Part shown: positions 18,378-26,741 of the stretch, piece by piece
Layout of the letters: every line of letters begins with the position of its first letter
Position numbering within the stretch: the stretch's first letter is position 1
Origin: Microbacterium neungamense
GTDB taxonomy: Bacteria; Actinomycetota; Actinomycetes; Actinomycetales; Microbacteriaceae
Length of the DNA: 64,000 nt
NCBI RefSeq assembly: GCF_024971095.1
Contig: NZ_CP069717.1
Location: forward strand, 310,001-374,000
Reading direction: 5' to 3'
The notes under the pieces: generated by a model
Databases searched by the model: none
Seen by the model: only the letters and a program-made list of their open reading frames with translations
What the model was told of the DNA's origin: nothing
Translations under genes and position numbers: made by a program

Positions 18378-19001
18378 TCAGGTCAGCTGCAGCGTGGTGA
18401 TGCAGGTCGCATCATCCTCGTTCATCGTTGAAATGGTCACGGTGCCCGTCCGACCCTCATGTTCGATCGTGAGCGTTGCCTTGATGCCGCGGGGCACCCA
18501 GATGCCAACGAACCCGTTGTCGTAGGTTTGCCGAACCTCGTCGAGGAGCACGTCTCCGTCTTCGCCGGTGAGGGTGACCTGGACTGCTGTGTTGGCGAGT
18601 TCGCCGAGGCAGGTGGTGAGGCTGTGGAAGTAGCAGTCGTGGGTCTGTTCCCGGTAGGGGGCGACCGAGATGTACACCTCGTCTTCGGGCATCGGCAGAC
18701 GTGTCTCGCGCTTGTGGTCGTCGGTGAGCACGAGCGCATCCGGCTGCACGGATGCGATCAGATCAGTGGGTCGGTCGGCGACGGGCATCGTGTCGAGCCG
18801 TTCGATGACCTGTGCGGCGTCCAGGCCGTCAAGGTCGTGGTCCGCCAGGAAGCCGGTGTCGACGGCCTGACTGTTGGTCGAGGGCGACGCGGGTTCGTGC
18901 GAGGGTGCAGTGGCGCATCCGGTGAGGACGAGGGCGGCGGCGAGCGTCGCGGCGGCGGCGACGATCGGTTTTCGCCGGTGAGGCGCGGCGGGGTGGGGCA
19001 T
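18378..19001 (-). CDS. cueP: CueP-family periplasmic copper-binding lipoprotein
   Basis: 207 residues. A lipoprotein signal ends at LVLTGC (Cys29). The mature part matches CueP: FLADHDLDGLDAAQVIERLD, then VYISVAPYREQTHDCYFHSL with TTCLGEL, and finally DDATCITTLQLT. These three cysteines correspond to the copper ligands of Salmonella CueP. It acts outside the membrane as a Cu(I) buffer or chaperone. The ATG at 19001 is chosen because the signal peptide begins there. It is the last gene of a leftward copper cluster with the DUF305 and DUF6153-like genes. Confidence 0.88.
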   Translation of the reverse strand: MPHPAAPHRRKPIVAAAATLAAALVLTGCATAPSHEPASPSTNSQAVDTGFLADHDLDGLDAAQVIERLDTMPVADRPTDLIASVQPDALVLTDDHKRETRLPMPEDEVYISVAPYREQTHDCYFHSLTTCLGELANTAVQVTLTGEDGDVLLDEVRQTYDNGFVGIWVPRGIKATLTIEHEGRTGTVTISTMNEDDATCITTLQLT

Positions 19002-19074
19002 GGTGCGATCCTTCAAGAGTGTCGGAAGGGTCGGTGCCGGGCGCTTTCGCCGCGGCACCGACCCTGATGGTCGA

Positions 19075-19668
19075 TCAGAGGGTGGCCAGGAGGTCCTGCA
19101 TCTGCTGGATCTCGGTGGTCTGCGCGTCGATGATGGTCTGCGCGAGCTCGATGGCGTCGGGGTTGCTGCCGTCATCGACTTGCGTCTGGGCCATCTCGAC
19201 CGCTCCCTCGTGATGGGCGATCATCTGTTCCAGGAACAGGCGCGATGCTTCGGGTCCGTCGGCCGATTCGAGGGCGGCCAGGTCGTCCTCGGTCATCATG
19301 CCGTCGCCGTGGTCCATGCCGTCCATCTGCTGCTCCTCGGAATCGACGCCCCAGTCGTCCAGCCACCCCTGGAGCTGTTCGATCTCGGGCGCCTGGGCGG
19401 CCTTGATCGCTTCGGCCAGTTCGATCACCTCGGGGTTGACATCCTCCTTGGCGAGGACGATGTCGCTCATCTCGATGGCCTGTTCGTGGTGCACGATCAT
19501 CATCGAGGCGAACATCACGTCCGCGTCGTTGGCGTCGGCTGTCTGTTCGGACGAGCCGTGGTCCATGCCCGGCATCGAGCCCTCGTTGTCGCTTCCGGCC
19601 GAGCAGCCGGCCAGGACCAGGGCAGCAGTGAGGGCGAGTGCGGCGGTCGCCGCGGTACGAAACTTCAT
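19075..19668 (-). CDS. DUF305 lipoprotein (copper-associated)
   Basis: 197 residues with lipobox LVLAGC (Cys22). It has two DUF305 half-repeats, each with an HH pair in a ferritin-like helix: FASMMIVHHEQAIEMSDIVL near residue 55 and FLEQMIAHHEGAVEMAQTQV near residue 145. A Met/His/Asp-rich linker (MPGMDHGSS; MDGMDHGDGMM) is typical of copper-binding proteins. DUF305 proteins occur in many copper-resistance clusters; their biochemical role is not settled. Located between cueP and the DUF6153-like gene in the same direction. Confidence 0.9.
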   Translation of the reverse strand: MKFRTAATAALALTAALVLAGCSAGSDNEGSMPGMDHGSSEQTADANDADVMFASMMIVHHEQAIEMSDIVLAKEDVNPEVIELAEAIKAAQAPEIEQLQGWLDDWGVDSEEQQMDGMDHGDGMMTEDDLAALESADGPEASRLFLEQMIAHHEGAVEMAQTQVDDGSNPDAIELAQTIIDAQTTEIQQMQDLLATL

Positions 19669-19780
19669 GAGTGTTCTCCAATATCAACAGTCGCTTCAGT
19701 GGCGCGGCACCCCGAGAGGGCACCGCGTGAATGGGAGAGGGGAACCGTCGACGCTGATGTGCGCCTGGTTCACCGATCCA

Positions 19781-20239
19781 TCACGTGCGACTGATGCAGA
19801 GAACGTGCAGCGACGGCGCCCGAGATCGGAGCTGGTCGATGAACCGCGCCACGAGGAGCGGCCGGGGCGCGGTGTGCATCCATCCCGGCAGAAGTTGAGG
19901 CGGCGCCAGGATGAGAAGGACGAGCAGCAGTGCGAGCACACATGCCATCGCCATGCCCAGATGGTCACTACCCCCGCAGTCCGCACACGTACCACCGAGG
20001 TCACTGGCCGTGCCACCGGACTCATGGGCGCCCGCCGCGCTGTGATGGGCGCCCACGGCGTCGCTGGCGGCGACCGAGACTGTGGCGGGCGCGTGGGCGG
20101 CCGGGGTGCCGTGCAGGTTCAGCGTATGCATGGCCAGTAGCCCGAGGACGATCGCTGCCACCAGCAACCCTCCGAGCATCACACGCCGGAGGAAGCCCTG
20201 AAGACCCCTCCCGGGTTGCGCTGCCGCCGTCACCGCCAT
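19781..20239 (-). CDS. DUF6153-like small membrane protein
   Basis: 152 residues with two hydrophobic segments, around residues 19-41 (MLGGLLVAAIVLGLLAMHTL) and 92-113 (MAMACVLALLLVLLILAPP). They are separated by an Ala/His/Gly-rich extracytoplasmic loop with a TCADCGG motif. The layout matches the DUF6153 proteins of actinomycetes, which are commonly adjacent to DUF305 genes. Function unknown; the His and CxxC-like residues suggest metal contact. It is the first gene of the leftward copper cluster and faces away from the MFS gene. Confidence 0.75.
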   Translation of the reverse strand: MAVTAAAQPGRGLQGFLRRVMLGGLLVAAIVLGLLAMHTLNLHGTPAAHAPATVSVAASDAVGAHHSAAGAHESGGTASDLGGTCADCGGSDHLGMAMACVLALLLVLLILAPPQLLPGWMHTAPRPLLVARFIDQLRSRAPSLHVLCISRT

Positions 20240-20363
20240 ACACCGCAGTTTACCGGCCCCCGATGTGCATCTGCCGACGGCGGGAGCGATCGGCGCGGCC
20301 GAGGTCGACTGGCTCCGCGTCCGGCCGAGCAGCTTCCCACTCGGCCGTGCCCAGACTGACGGG

Positions 20364-20382
20364 AATACCCCTATGGGGTATT
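20364..20382. promoter_or_regulatory. CsoR-type copper operator
   Basis: AATACCCCTATGGGGTATT is a perfect inverted repeat (8-bp arms, 3-bp centre) of the ATACCCC...GGGGTAT form bound by CsoR repressors. It sits between a CTGACG -35-like and a TAGATT -10-like hexamer (20382-20387), where binding would block RNA polymerase at the MFS gene. No csoR gene is in the window. Confidence 0.8.
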
Positions 20383-20424
20383 AGATTGATGGTGGAGAGT
20401 TTCCACGAAGGTCAGGAGAGCCCT

Positions 20425-21747
20425 ATGCGTGTGTTCGCGATCCGCGACTTCCGTCACCTGTTCAGTGCGCAGATCATCGCCCTGTTCGGGACGGGGTTGG
20501 CGACCGTCGCCCTCGGTCTGCTCGCTTACGAGCTCGCCGGTCCGAGCGCGGGGGCGGTGCTTGCGACGGCGCTGACGATCAAGATGGTCATGTACGTCTT
20601 GATCGCGCCGTTGGCTGCGGCCTATGCCGACCGGCTCCCGAGGCGGATGTTCCTGACCCTGCTCGACGTGGCGCGCGCGGCCGTGGTGCTCGCTCTGCCG
20701 TTCGTCACGGAGATCTGGCAGATCTACGTTCTCATCGGGGTACTGCAGGCGGCTTCTGCTGCGTTCACGCCGACGTTCCAGGCGGTCATCCCCGATATCG
20801 TGGTCGAGGAGTCCGACTACACGCGGGCGCTGTCCGCGTCGCAGGTGGCCTACACGATGGAGAGCCTGCTCAGCCCGGTGCTCGCGGCGGTCGCTCTGAC
20901 GTTCATGACGTTCAACTGGTTGTTCGTCGGCACGTCGGTAGGTTTCGTGCTCTCCGCCGTCCTGGTGCTCTCGACTCGCATCCCCAATGCGGCACCAAGC
21001 GGGCACGCGGATGCGTGGAACCGGGTCACCTCGGGCGTGAAGGTCTTCTTCGCGACTCCTCGTCTGCGCGGCGTCATGGCCCTGAACGTGGTGGTCGCCG
21101 CAGCCGGATCGATCGTGGTGGTCAATACGGTCAACTATGTCCGAGATCAACTGGGCGGCACGCAGGCCGACGTCGCCTGGATGCTTGCAGCCTCCGGCGG
21201 CGGCACACTGCTGGTCGCTTTGTTCCTGCCACGCGTGCTCGATCGGATCGCCGAGCGGGTCGTGATGATGACCGGTGCCGCAGTTCTGCTTGCTGGCGTG
21301 CTGGCGGCCGTCGCGATGACCGCCATCCAGGCGGCTTCCTGGATGATCACGGCACCGATCTGGGTGGTCATCGGCGGCGGCATGGCCTTGATCGTCACGC
21401 CCACCGGACGCGTCATCCGAGGTTCGGTCGCGAAGCGCGAGCTCCCGGCGGCCTTCGCGGCACAATTCTCACTGTCTCACTTGGCCTGGCTTGTCACCTA
21501 CCCGATCGCGGGATGGGTAGGCACAGCGTCCGGCTTCACTCTCGCCTGGTCGATCCTTGCCGCTCTCGCCATCGGCGGTGCCGTCACAGCGCAGATGCTC
21601 TGGCCCCGCGAGAAGGAAACTGAGACTATCGAGGCCGCCGATGCCACCGGAGAAGGCGCGGTCGGTGACCTGGTGCTCCGTGAGGAGACCGAAGCCGCCG
21701 AAGGCACCCTCGCGGCGTCCCAGTGCGCCTGTGTGCGCACCGCATAA
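20425..21747 (+). CDS. MFS transporter in copper cluster
   Basis: 440 residues with about twelve membrane helices and the MFS loop AAYADRLPRRMFLTLLD between helices 2 and 3. ATG 20425 is chosen over the in-frame ATG at 20389 because AGGAGAG lies six bases upstream and the protein then begins MRVFAIRDFRHLFSAQ as in the MDR-type MFS family. The C-terminal tail carries a CAC motif. The CsoR-type operator upstream suggests copper-induced export, of copper or of a copper complex, or of another toxic compound; substrate unproved. Confidence 0.85.
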   Translation: MRVFAIRDFRHLFSAQIIALFGTGLATVALGLLAYELAGPSAGAVLATALTIKMVMYVLIAPLAAAYADRLPRRMFLTLLDVARAAVVLALPFVTEIWQIYVLIGVLQAASAAFTPTFQAVIPDIVVEESDYTRALSASQVAYTMESLLSPVLAAVALTFMTFNWLFVGTSVGFVLSAVLVLSTRIPNAAPSGHADAWNRVTSGVKVFFATPRLRGVMALNVVVAAAGSIVVVNTVNYVRDQLGGTQADVAWMLAASGGGTLLVALFLPRVLDRIAERVVMMTGAAVLLAGVLAAVAMTAIQAASWMITAPIWVVIGGGMALIVTPTGRVIRGSVAKRELPAAFAAQFSLSHLAWLVTYPIAGWVGTASGFTLAWSILAALAIGGAVTAQMLWPREKETETIEAADATGEGAVGDLVLREETEAAEGTLAASQCACVRTA

Positions 21748-21754
21748 GCGCGCA

Positions 21755-21789
21755 GGTGGCGGGCGGAACGAATGCTTCCGCCCGCCACC
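21755..21789 (+). terminator. Terminator after MFS gene
   Basis: GGTGGCGGGCGGAA (21755-21768) pairs perfectly with TTCCGCCCGCCACC (21776-21789) across a seven-base loop, starting eight bases after the stop codon. Confidence 0.85.
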
Positions 21790-21832
21790 GGCGCGTCGTG
21801 CTTGCCGAGGCGCCCGCGATCCGGCTTGTCGA

Positions 21833-22609
21833 TCAGGGGCGAGTCGGTGCTCGCCGGTGCAGCCGAGGTATCCAGTCGCGGACGAGGCCGGTGGCGTCAA
21901 TCCCTGTGAGAGCGACGAGGGTATCTCCGAGGTAGTGCGCCGTGAGCAAGGGGTCGGCGGAGACGATTTGCGTACTGGACCCCAAAGCGGGATACCCCGC
22001 TCCGACCAGGGTGTGTCCGTGGACGCGTGCGGAGAACGGCGAAGACGGCAGGTAGATGCCGGGATCGTCCTCCAGGCCGAGGTCGTGCAACAGAGTCTTG
22101 GCCGCATGGGCTCCCTGGGCGACCGAGTCGTCGCAGTGATCGATCCGGTACGGGGTCTGATCGGTGAAGGCCCCGACGACGAGGTCGAGCTCGCCGTGCT
22201 CGAGCATCCCGACCAGGGTCTCCTCGCTGCCCGGCGTCCACTCGACCTCGGCATCGATCGACTCCGCGAAGCCGGTCACGAGCTCGGCGAGGCTGCCGGT
22301 CGGCGTGCCGTCGTCGATCTCGAGGAGCCCCTTCTCGGGGGAGGCGCCCACGCGCAGCTCGCCGCCGCGCACGCGGTCCAGGGTGCCGTCGGGGTCGGTG
22401 GGGATCGAGAGGCCGCAGCCGGCCAGTGCCGCGCTGAGGACCAGGCCGACGAGCCCCGCGAGCAGGTGGCGGGGCCCGCGGCGTCTGCCGGCTCCGGCGG
22501 CGGCCCGGGTGGCGTCGGCGGATGCCGGCGTGGCCCCCGCGGATGCCCGGGCGGGCGCCCCGGAGGCCCGGCGGAAGGAGGCGAAGAGCGTGCTCACGTG
22601 CCCCAGCAT
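21833..22609 (-). CDS. Solute-binding lipoprotein, probably chimeric at its 3' end
   Basis: 258 residues. The N-terminus has a membrane segment ending in a lipobox (ALAGC) and then family-3 solute-binding sequence: RGGELRVGASPEKGLLEIDD, SLAELVTGFAESIDAEVEWT and ELDLVVGAFTDQTPYR. After PYR (about base 22145) the sequence no longer resembles a binding protein (IDHCDDSVAQGAHAAKTLLH ... VRDWIPRLHRR); domain 2 and the hinge return are missing. This looks like an in-frame join to the end of another gene, perhaps at the right edge of the accessory island. The origin of the last 100 residues is unknown. Confidence 0.6.
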   Translation of the reverse strand: MLGHVSTLFASFRRASGAPARASAGATPASADATRAAAGAGRRRGPRHLLAGLVGLVLSAALAGCGLSIPTDPDGTLDRVRGGELRVGASPEKGLLEIDDGTPTGSLAELVTGFAESIDAEVEWTPGSEETLVGMLEHGELDLVVGAFTDQTPYRIDHCDDSVAQGAHAAKTLLHDLGLEDDPGIYLPSSPFSARVHGHTLVGAGYPALGSSTQIVSADPLLTAHYLGDTLVALTGIDATGLVRDWIPRLHRRAPTRP

Positions 22610-22633
22610 CCCGTTTCCGGCGCGGGCGCGTCC

Positions 22634-23492
22634 CGTCCGCCGTCTGCGTCGTCTGGTTCGGGATCATGGGCGGCACGACGATGTTCTTCGAGCACGCCGG
22701 GCGGGCGATCAGCGAGGCCGGACCGCCCGAGGCCGTGCTGTTCGCCGTGCTGCACGAGCTGCCGTTCGGGACCGTGCTGTCGGTGCTGGCGATGATCTCC
22801 ATCGTGCTGTTCTTCGTCACCTCCGCCGACTCCGCGTCGATCGTGATGGCCTCGATGAGCCAGCGCGGCAAGCCCGAGCCGTCCACGTGGGTGACCATCA
22901 CCTGGGGCGTGCTGCTGGGCGCGGCCGCCCTGGCGCTGCTGCTGGCGGGCGGTGAGACGGCGCTGTCGGGGCTGCAGTCGATCATGGTGGTCTCGGCGCT
23001 GCCGTTCGCCCTCGTCGTGATCGGCATCATGTTCGCGTGGGCCACGGAGCTGCACACCGACCCCTACATGCTGCGACGCCGGTTCGCCCGGGCCGCGATC
23101 GCGCAGGGCGTGCGCCGGGGAATCAGCGAGCACGGCGACGACTTCGTGTTCGGGGCGACCGAGGTCGCCACGGAGGAGGGCGCCGGCGCCGGCATCGACA
23201 CCGACGACCCGCCCTGACCGAGTGGTACGAGACCGCCACCGAGCAGGCGCCGGTCGTCACCGCCACCGACGTCACCCGCACGCTGGAGCCGGGACGCATC
23301 CAGCACCGAGGTCCCGAGGACCCGCACCACACCGCCTCGGGCGACGCCTCCCTCACCGTCGGCGAGGAGCGCCGCGAGTTGCGCCGGGCCCGCCGGCACC
23401 GCGACGGCGACGACCACGGCCACGACGACCACGCCGACGACCACGGCCACGACGGCGACCGCCGCGATGACGCCGGCCCCCCGTCCTCTTAG
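22634..23492 (+). pseudogene. BCCT (betaine/choline) transporter C-terminal remnant
   Basis: Sequence from VPSAVCVVWFGIMGGT through ISIVLFFVTSADSASIVMAS and ALPFALVVIGIMFAW is the last four or so helices of a betaine-choline-carnitine transporter, including its SADSAS motif. The first two thirds is missing; the join lies about 20 bases upstream of the divergent binding-protein start. At about 23210 a base seems lost from a C run: the frame otherwise ends DDPP-stop, whereas the -1 frame continues as ALTEWYETATEQ and ends in a His/Asp-rich tail at 23492. Not expected to transport. Confidence 0.8.
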
Positions 23493-23583
23493 TGGGTCGC
23501 GGCGCCCCGCGTCAACCCCCGAGACGGACACCCGCGCAGGGGGCATGGTGGGCTGTGGGGGATTCTGACGTCAAGGAGGGGCC

Positions 23584-23865
23584 GTGGTTCTCGCCGATCT
23601 TCACCAGGTGGCGGCCGAGGCGCTGCCCGCACTGCAGCAGCTCCCCACCCGCATCACGCGCCGCGAGCCCGACCCCGGCCGGGTCGTGCGCTGGGAGCGC
23701 GTGGCATCCGAACGCTACGTCGTGTGCGACGGCGACCGGATCGCCGGCTTCGTCGACGTCGTCGGCGCGGTCTTCGTCGTGCTGCACGGCGAGCGGTACG
23801 ACCGGGCGACCGAGATCGGGCAGACGCTCGTCTTCGCCGACGCGGTCGCCGCGCTCACCCGCTGA
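23584..23865 (+). CDS. Conserved hypothetical protein
   Basis: 93 residues from a GTG with AAGGAGGGG five bases upstream, a near-ideal ribosome site. It is soluble, rich in Val and Arg, and begins with a helical segment (LHQVAAEALPALQQLPTRI) followed by likely strands (YVVCDGDRIAGFVDVVGAVF). I do not recognise the family. It precedes thrC by 137 bases in the same direction. Confidence 0.65.
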   Translation: MVLADLHQVAAEALPALQQLPTRITRREPDPGRVVRWERVASERYVVCDGDRIAGFVDVVGAVFVVLHGERYDRATEIGQTLVFADAVAALTR

Positions 23866-24002
23866 GCAGCGCCGGCGCGGGGCTGCGGCACACGCGGGTG
23901 GCCGCCGCGCCCGGATCCCCTGCCCCGCGGCATCCGTCATCCGCGCCACCCCGACGCGGCGAGCCTGCGAGAATGGAGAGTCCTGACCCCCGGAGGAGCC
24001 AC

Positions 24003-25421
24003 GTGCAGTACATCTCCACCCGCGGCGGCATGCAGCCGCAGCCGTTCAGCGAGACGCTGCTCGAGGGACTGGCGCCCGACGGCGGCCTGGCCGTCCCCGA
24101 GCAGCTGCCGCGCGTCGACGCGGAGACCCTCGAGTCGTGGCGCGGCCTGAGCTATCCGCAGCTGGCGACCGAGGTGCTCGCCCTGTTCGCCACCGACATC
24201 CCGCGCGACGACCTGGCGCGGATGTGCGCGGAGGCGTACGCGGGCTTCCCCGAGCAGGTCGTGCCGCTGCGGTCCATCGGGGACGGGATCACCCTCGTCG
24301 GGCTGTCCGAGGGGCCGACCCTCGCGTTCAAGGACATGGCCATGCAGTTCCTCGGCCAGGTTCTCGAGTACGTGCTCGAGCGCAACGACGGGGTGCTGAA
24401 CATCCTCGGCGCGACGTCCGGCGACACCGGGTCCGCCGCCGAGCACGCGCTGCGCGGCAAGGACCGGGTCTCGGTGTTCATGCTCTCGCCGCAGGGCCGG
24501 ATGAGCGCGTTCCAGCGTGCGCAGATGTACTCGCTGCAGGACGAGAACATCCACAACATCGCCGTCGACGGGGTCTTCGACGACTGCCAGAACCTCGTCA
24601 AGCGCCTCGCCGGCGACCTCGAGTTCAAGCGCAGTCAGCACCTGGGCGCCGTGAACTCGATCAACCTCGCCCGCATCACCGCCCAGATCGTGTACTACTT
24701 CTGGGCCTGGCTGCGGGTGACGGATGCCGTGGAGCCCGACTTCCGCGCCGGCTTCGAGGTCTCCTTCACCGTACCGTCCGGCAACTTCGGCAACATCCTC
24801 TCCGGCTTCTTCGCCAAGGGCATGGGCCTGCCGATCCGCCGGCTCGTGCTCGCCGCGAACGAGAACAACGTGCTCGACGAGTTCTTCCGCACCGGCGTGT
24901 ACCGGCCGCGCAGCGCCGCGCAGACCCTCGCGACCTCCAGCCCGTCGATGGACATCTCCAAGGCGTCCAACCTGGAGCGGTTCCTGTTCGAGCTCGTCGG
25001 CCGCGACCCCGAGCGGATGGTCGCCGTCTGGGACGACCTGGAGGCCCGCGGCCACGTCGACTTCTCCGCCGAGCAGCCGCGCTTCGCCTCCGAGTTCGGC
25101 ATCGTCAGCGGCACCAGCACGCACGCCGACCGGCTCGCCACGATCCGCGCCGTGCACGAGGCCTCCGGCGAGATCATCGACCCGCACACCGCCGACGGCG
25201 TGCACGTGGCGCGGTCGTTCGTGGAGCAGGACGTGCCGATGCTCGTCCTCGAGACCGCCAAGCCGCAGAAATTCGCAGACACCATCCGCGAAGCCATCGG
25301 CGTCGATCTCGAGTTCTCGCCCGAGCTGCAGCGGATGCTGGAGGCTCCACAGCGCGTGGTGGAGATGCCGGACGACGCCGCGGCGCTGCGCGGATACATC
25401 GAGACGCACGCTCGGCACTGA
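24003..25421 (+). CDS. thrC: Threonine synthase
   Basis: 472 residues. It converts O-phospho-L-homoserine to L-threonine with pyridoxal phosphate. The N-terminus YISTRGGMQPQPFSETLLEG is typical of the longer thrC class, the PLP lysine is in EGPTLAFKDMAMQFLGQV, and the phosphate-binding loop is ILGATSGDTGSAAEHALRG. The GTG start follows GGAGGAGCC. Length and motifs are complete. It stands apart from other threonine genes, and a small phosphoesterase gene follows 18 bases after the stop. Confidence 0.96.
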   Translation: MQYISTRGGMQPQPFSETLLEGLAPDGGLAVPEQLPRVDAETLESWRGLSYPQLATEVLALFATDIPRDDLARMCAEAYAGFPEQVVPLRSIGDGITLVGLSEGPTLAFKDMAMQFLGQVLEYVLERNDGVLNILGATSGDTGSAAEHALRGKDRVSVFMLSPQGRMSAFQRAQMYSLQDENIHNIAVDGVFDDCQNLVKRLAGDLEFKRSQHLGAVNSINLARITAQIVYYFWAWLRVTDAVEPDFRAGFEVSFTVPSGNFGNILSGFFAKGMGLPIRRLVLAANENNVLDEFFRTGVYRPRSAAQTLATSSPSMDISKASNLERFLFELVGRDPERMVAVWDDLEARGHVDFSAEQPRFASEFGIVSGTSTHADRLATIRAVHEASGEIIDPHTADGVHVARSFVEQDVPMLVLETAKPQKFADTIREAIGVDLEFSPELQRMLEAPQRVVEMPDDAAALRGYIETHARH

Positions 25422-25439
25422 CGGCGAGCGGAGGGCGCG

Positions 25440-25928
25440 ATGGACTTCGACTTCGACGACGTCGGGTTCGTCACCTCCGATCACCACTTCGGGCACGCGC
25501 GGATCATCGAGCTGTGCGACCGGCCGTTCGGCTCCGTCGAGGAGATGGACGCCGAGCTGCTCGTGCCCGGCAACCACGACCGGGTCTCCACCGCGACCCA
25601 GACCAGGGCCGCGATCGCCCGCTTCACGCCGGTGTACCAGGCGGCCGGGTGGACGGTGCTGCCCGAGACCCTGCGCGGCGGGCGCCGCGGCATCCGTCTC
25701 GCGGCGAGCCACTACCCGTACTACGGCGACTCGCACGGCGAGGACCGGTTCCGCCGGTGCCGCCCGGTCGACGACGGCACCCCGCTGCTGCACGGGCACA
25801 TCCACGCGCGCGACCACGGCCCGAACCTGCGCCAGTTCCACGTCGGGGTCGACGCCTGGGACTTCGCGCCCGTGCCGATGGCGACGGTCGACGCCTGGCT
25901 CGCCGGGCTGGGAGCGGCGATCGCCTGA
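25440..25928 (+). CDS. Calcineurin-like phosphoesterase with an internal loss
   Basis: 162 residues. The first metal motif FVTSDHHFGHARIIELC, the GNHD motif (VPGNHDR) and the late GHIHARDH motif are present. In normal relatives about 35-40 residues lie between EEMDAELL and the GNHD segment, including the DDxVxxLGDF motif that supplies a bridging metal ligand. Here EEMDAELL runs straight into VPGNHDR (near 25563). The loss is in frame. Without the GD motif the two-metal centre should not form, so activity is doubtful. It starts 18 bases after thrC. Confidence 0.75.
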   Translation: MDFDFDDVGFVTSDHHFGHARIIELCDRPFGSVEEMDAELLVPGNHDRVSTATQTRAAIARFTPVYQAAGWTVLPETLRGGRRGIRLAASHYPYYGDSHGEDRFRRCRPVDDGTPLLHGHIHARDHGPNLRQFHVGVDAWDFAPVPMATVDAWLAGLGAAIA

Positions 25929-25970
25929 TCCCGCGCCCCGCCCGCATCGCGTCCGGCATCCGCATTCAGG

Positions 25971-26017
25971 TCTAAAAGAGATAACCCTTGACTTTAGAAC
26001 GCGGCCAGGCCTGTAAT
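25971..26017 (+). promoter_or_regulatory. Promoter and palindrome ahead of pterin-like operon
   Basis: TTGACT (25988-25993), 18 bases, then TGTAAT (26012-26017) forms a good promoter. TCTAAA (25971-25976) and TTTAGA (25993-25998) form an inverted repeat that overlaps the -35 box, so it is a candidate repressor or activator site for an unknown regulator. Confidence 0.55.
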
Positions 26018-26041
26018 GGAAGCGGACGCGAGGAGGTCGCC

Positions 26042-26716
26042 ATGACGATGCCACTGGCCTTCGACGAGAACGGGATCGACGACGAGGACGGACCGCTCAG
26101 GGCGCTCCCCGACGGCCCGGACCGGGTCCGGATCCATGCGGCGCCGCATCCGGTGGACCTCCCCGCCGCCGAGCGTGCGGGCCGCGCGTTCCTGCGCGCG
26201 CTCGGCATCGAGACGGATGCCGCGGACGCGCCAGACCTGGCCCGCACGCCGCACCGCTTCGCCGCCGCCTACGCGGAGCTGCTCAGCCCGGAGCCGTTCG
26301 ACTTCACCACGTTCCCGAACCGGGAGGGCTACGACGAGATGGTGCTCGTCCGCGACATCCCGGTGCGCTCGCTCTGCGAGCACCACCTGCTGCCCTTCAC
26401 CGGCATCGCGCACGTCGCCTACCTCCCCGCCGATCGCGTGGTCGGGCTCTCCAAGATCCCCCGGCTCGTCGACCACTGCGCGTGCCGCCCGCAGACGCAG
26501 GAGCGGCTGACCGTGGAGATCGCGGAGGCCCTCGCCGGCCACCTGCAGCCGCGCGGCGTCGGGGTGATCGTCGAGGCCGTGCACAGCTGCATGACGCTGC
26601 GCGGCGCCCGAGCCGCGGGCACCGCGACCAGCACCTCCGCGGTGCGAGGCGCCCTGCGCGAGGACGCCCGTTCGCGGGCGGAGTTCTTCGCGCTCGTCGA
26701 CGGACGCACGCGCTGA
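26042..26716 (+). CDS. folE: GTP cyclohydrolase I (FolE type)
   Basis: 224 residues. It opens GTP to dihydroneopterin triphosphate. Zinc and catalytic residues are visible in SLCEHHLLPFTGIAHVAYLP (Cys and His) and VEAVHSCMTLRGARAAGTAT (Cys, His), with RLVDHCACRPQTQERLT between. The N-terminal 40 residues are longer than usual. AGGAGG is seven bases before the ATG. It is the first gene of a four-gene unit with an FAD reductase, a FolP2-type protein and a RibD-type reductase, and has its own promoter with a palindrome, which suggests a special-purpose copy. Confidence 0.92.
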   Translation: MTMPLAFDENGIDDEDGPLRALPDGPDRVRIHAAPHPVDLPAAERAGRAFLRALGIETDAADAPDLARTPHRFAAAYAELLSPEPFDFTTFPNREGYDEMVLVRDIPVRSLCEHHLLPFTGIAHVAYLPADRVVGLSKIPRLVDHCACRPQTQERLTVEIAEALAGHLQPRGVGVIVEAVHSCMTLRGARAAGTATSTSAVRGALREDARSRAEFFALVDGRTR

Positions 26717-26741
26717 GGCCGTGCTCGAGAAGGGACAGGAC

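Noticed and set aside
18080..18400. Plus-strand frame of 106 codons in the IS110 flank
   Set aside because: It covers the inverted repeats of the candidate bridge RNA, has no ribosome site and no similarity that I can see.
13784..22145. Integrative conjugative element or prophage
   Set aside because: No integrase of tyrosine or serine type, no relaxase, no att-like repeats and no phage structural genes; only insertion sequences and cargo.
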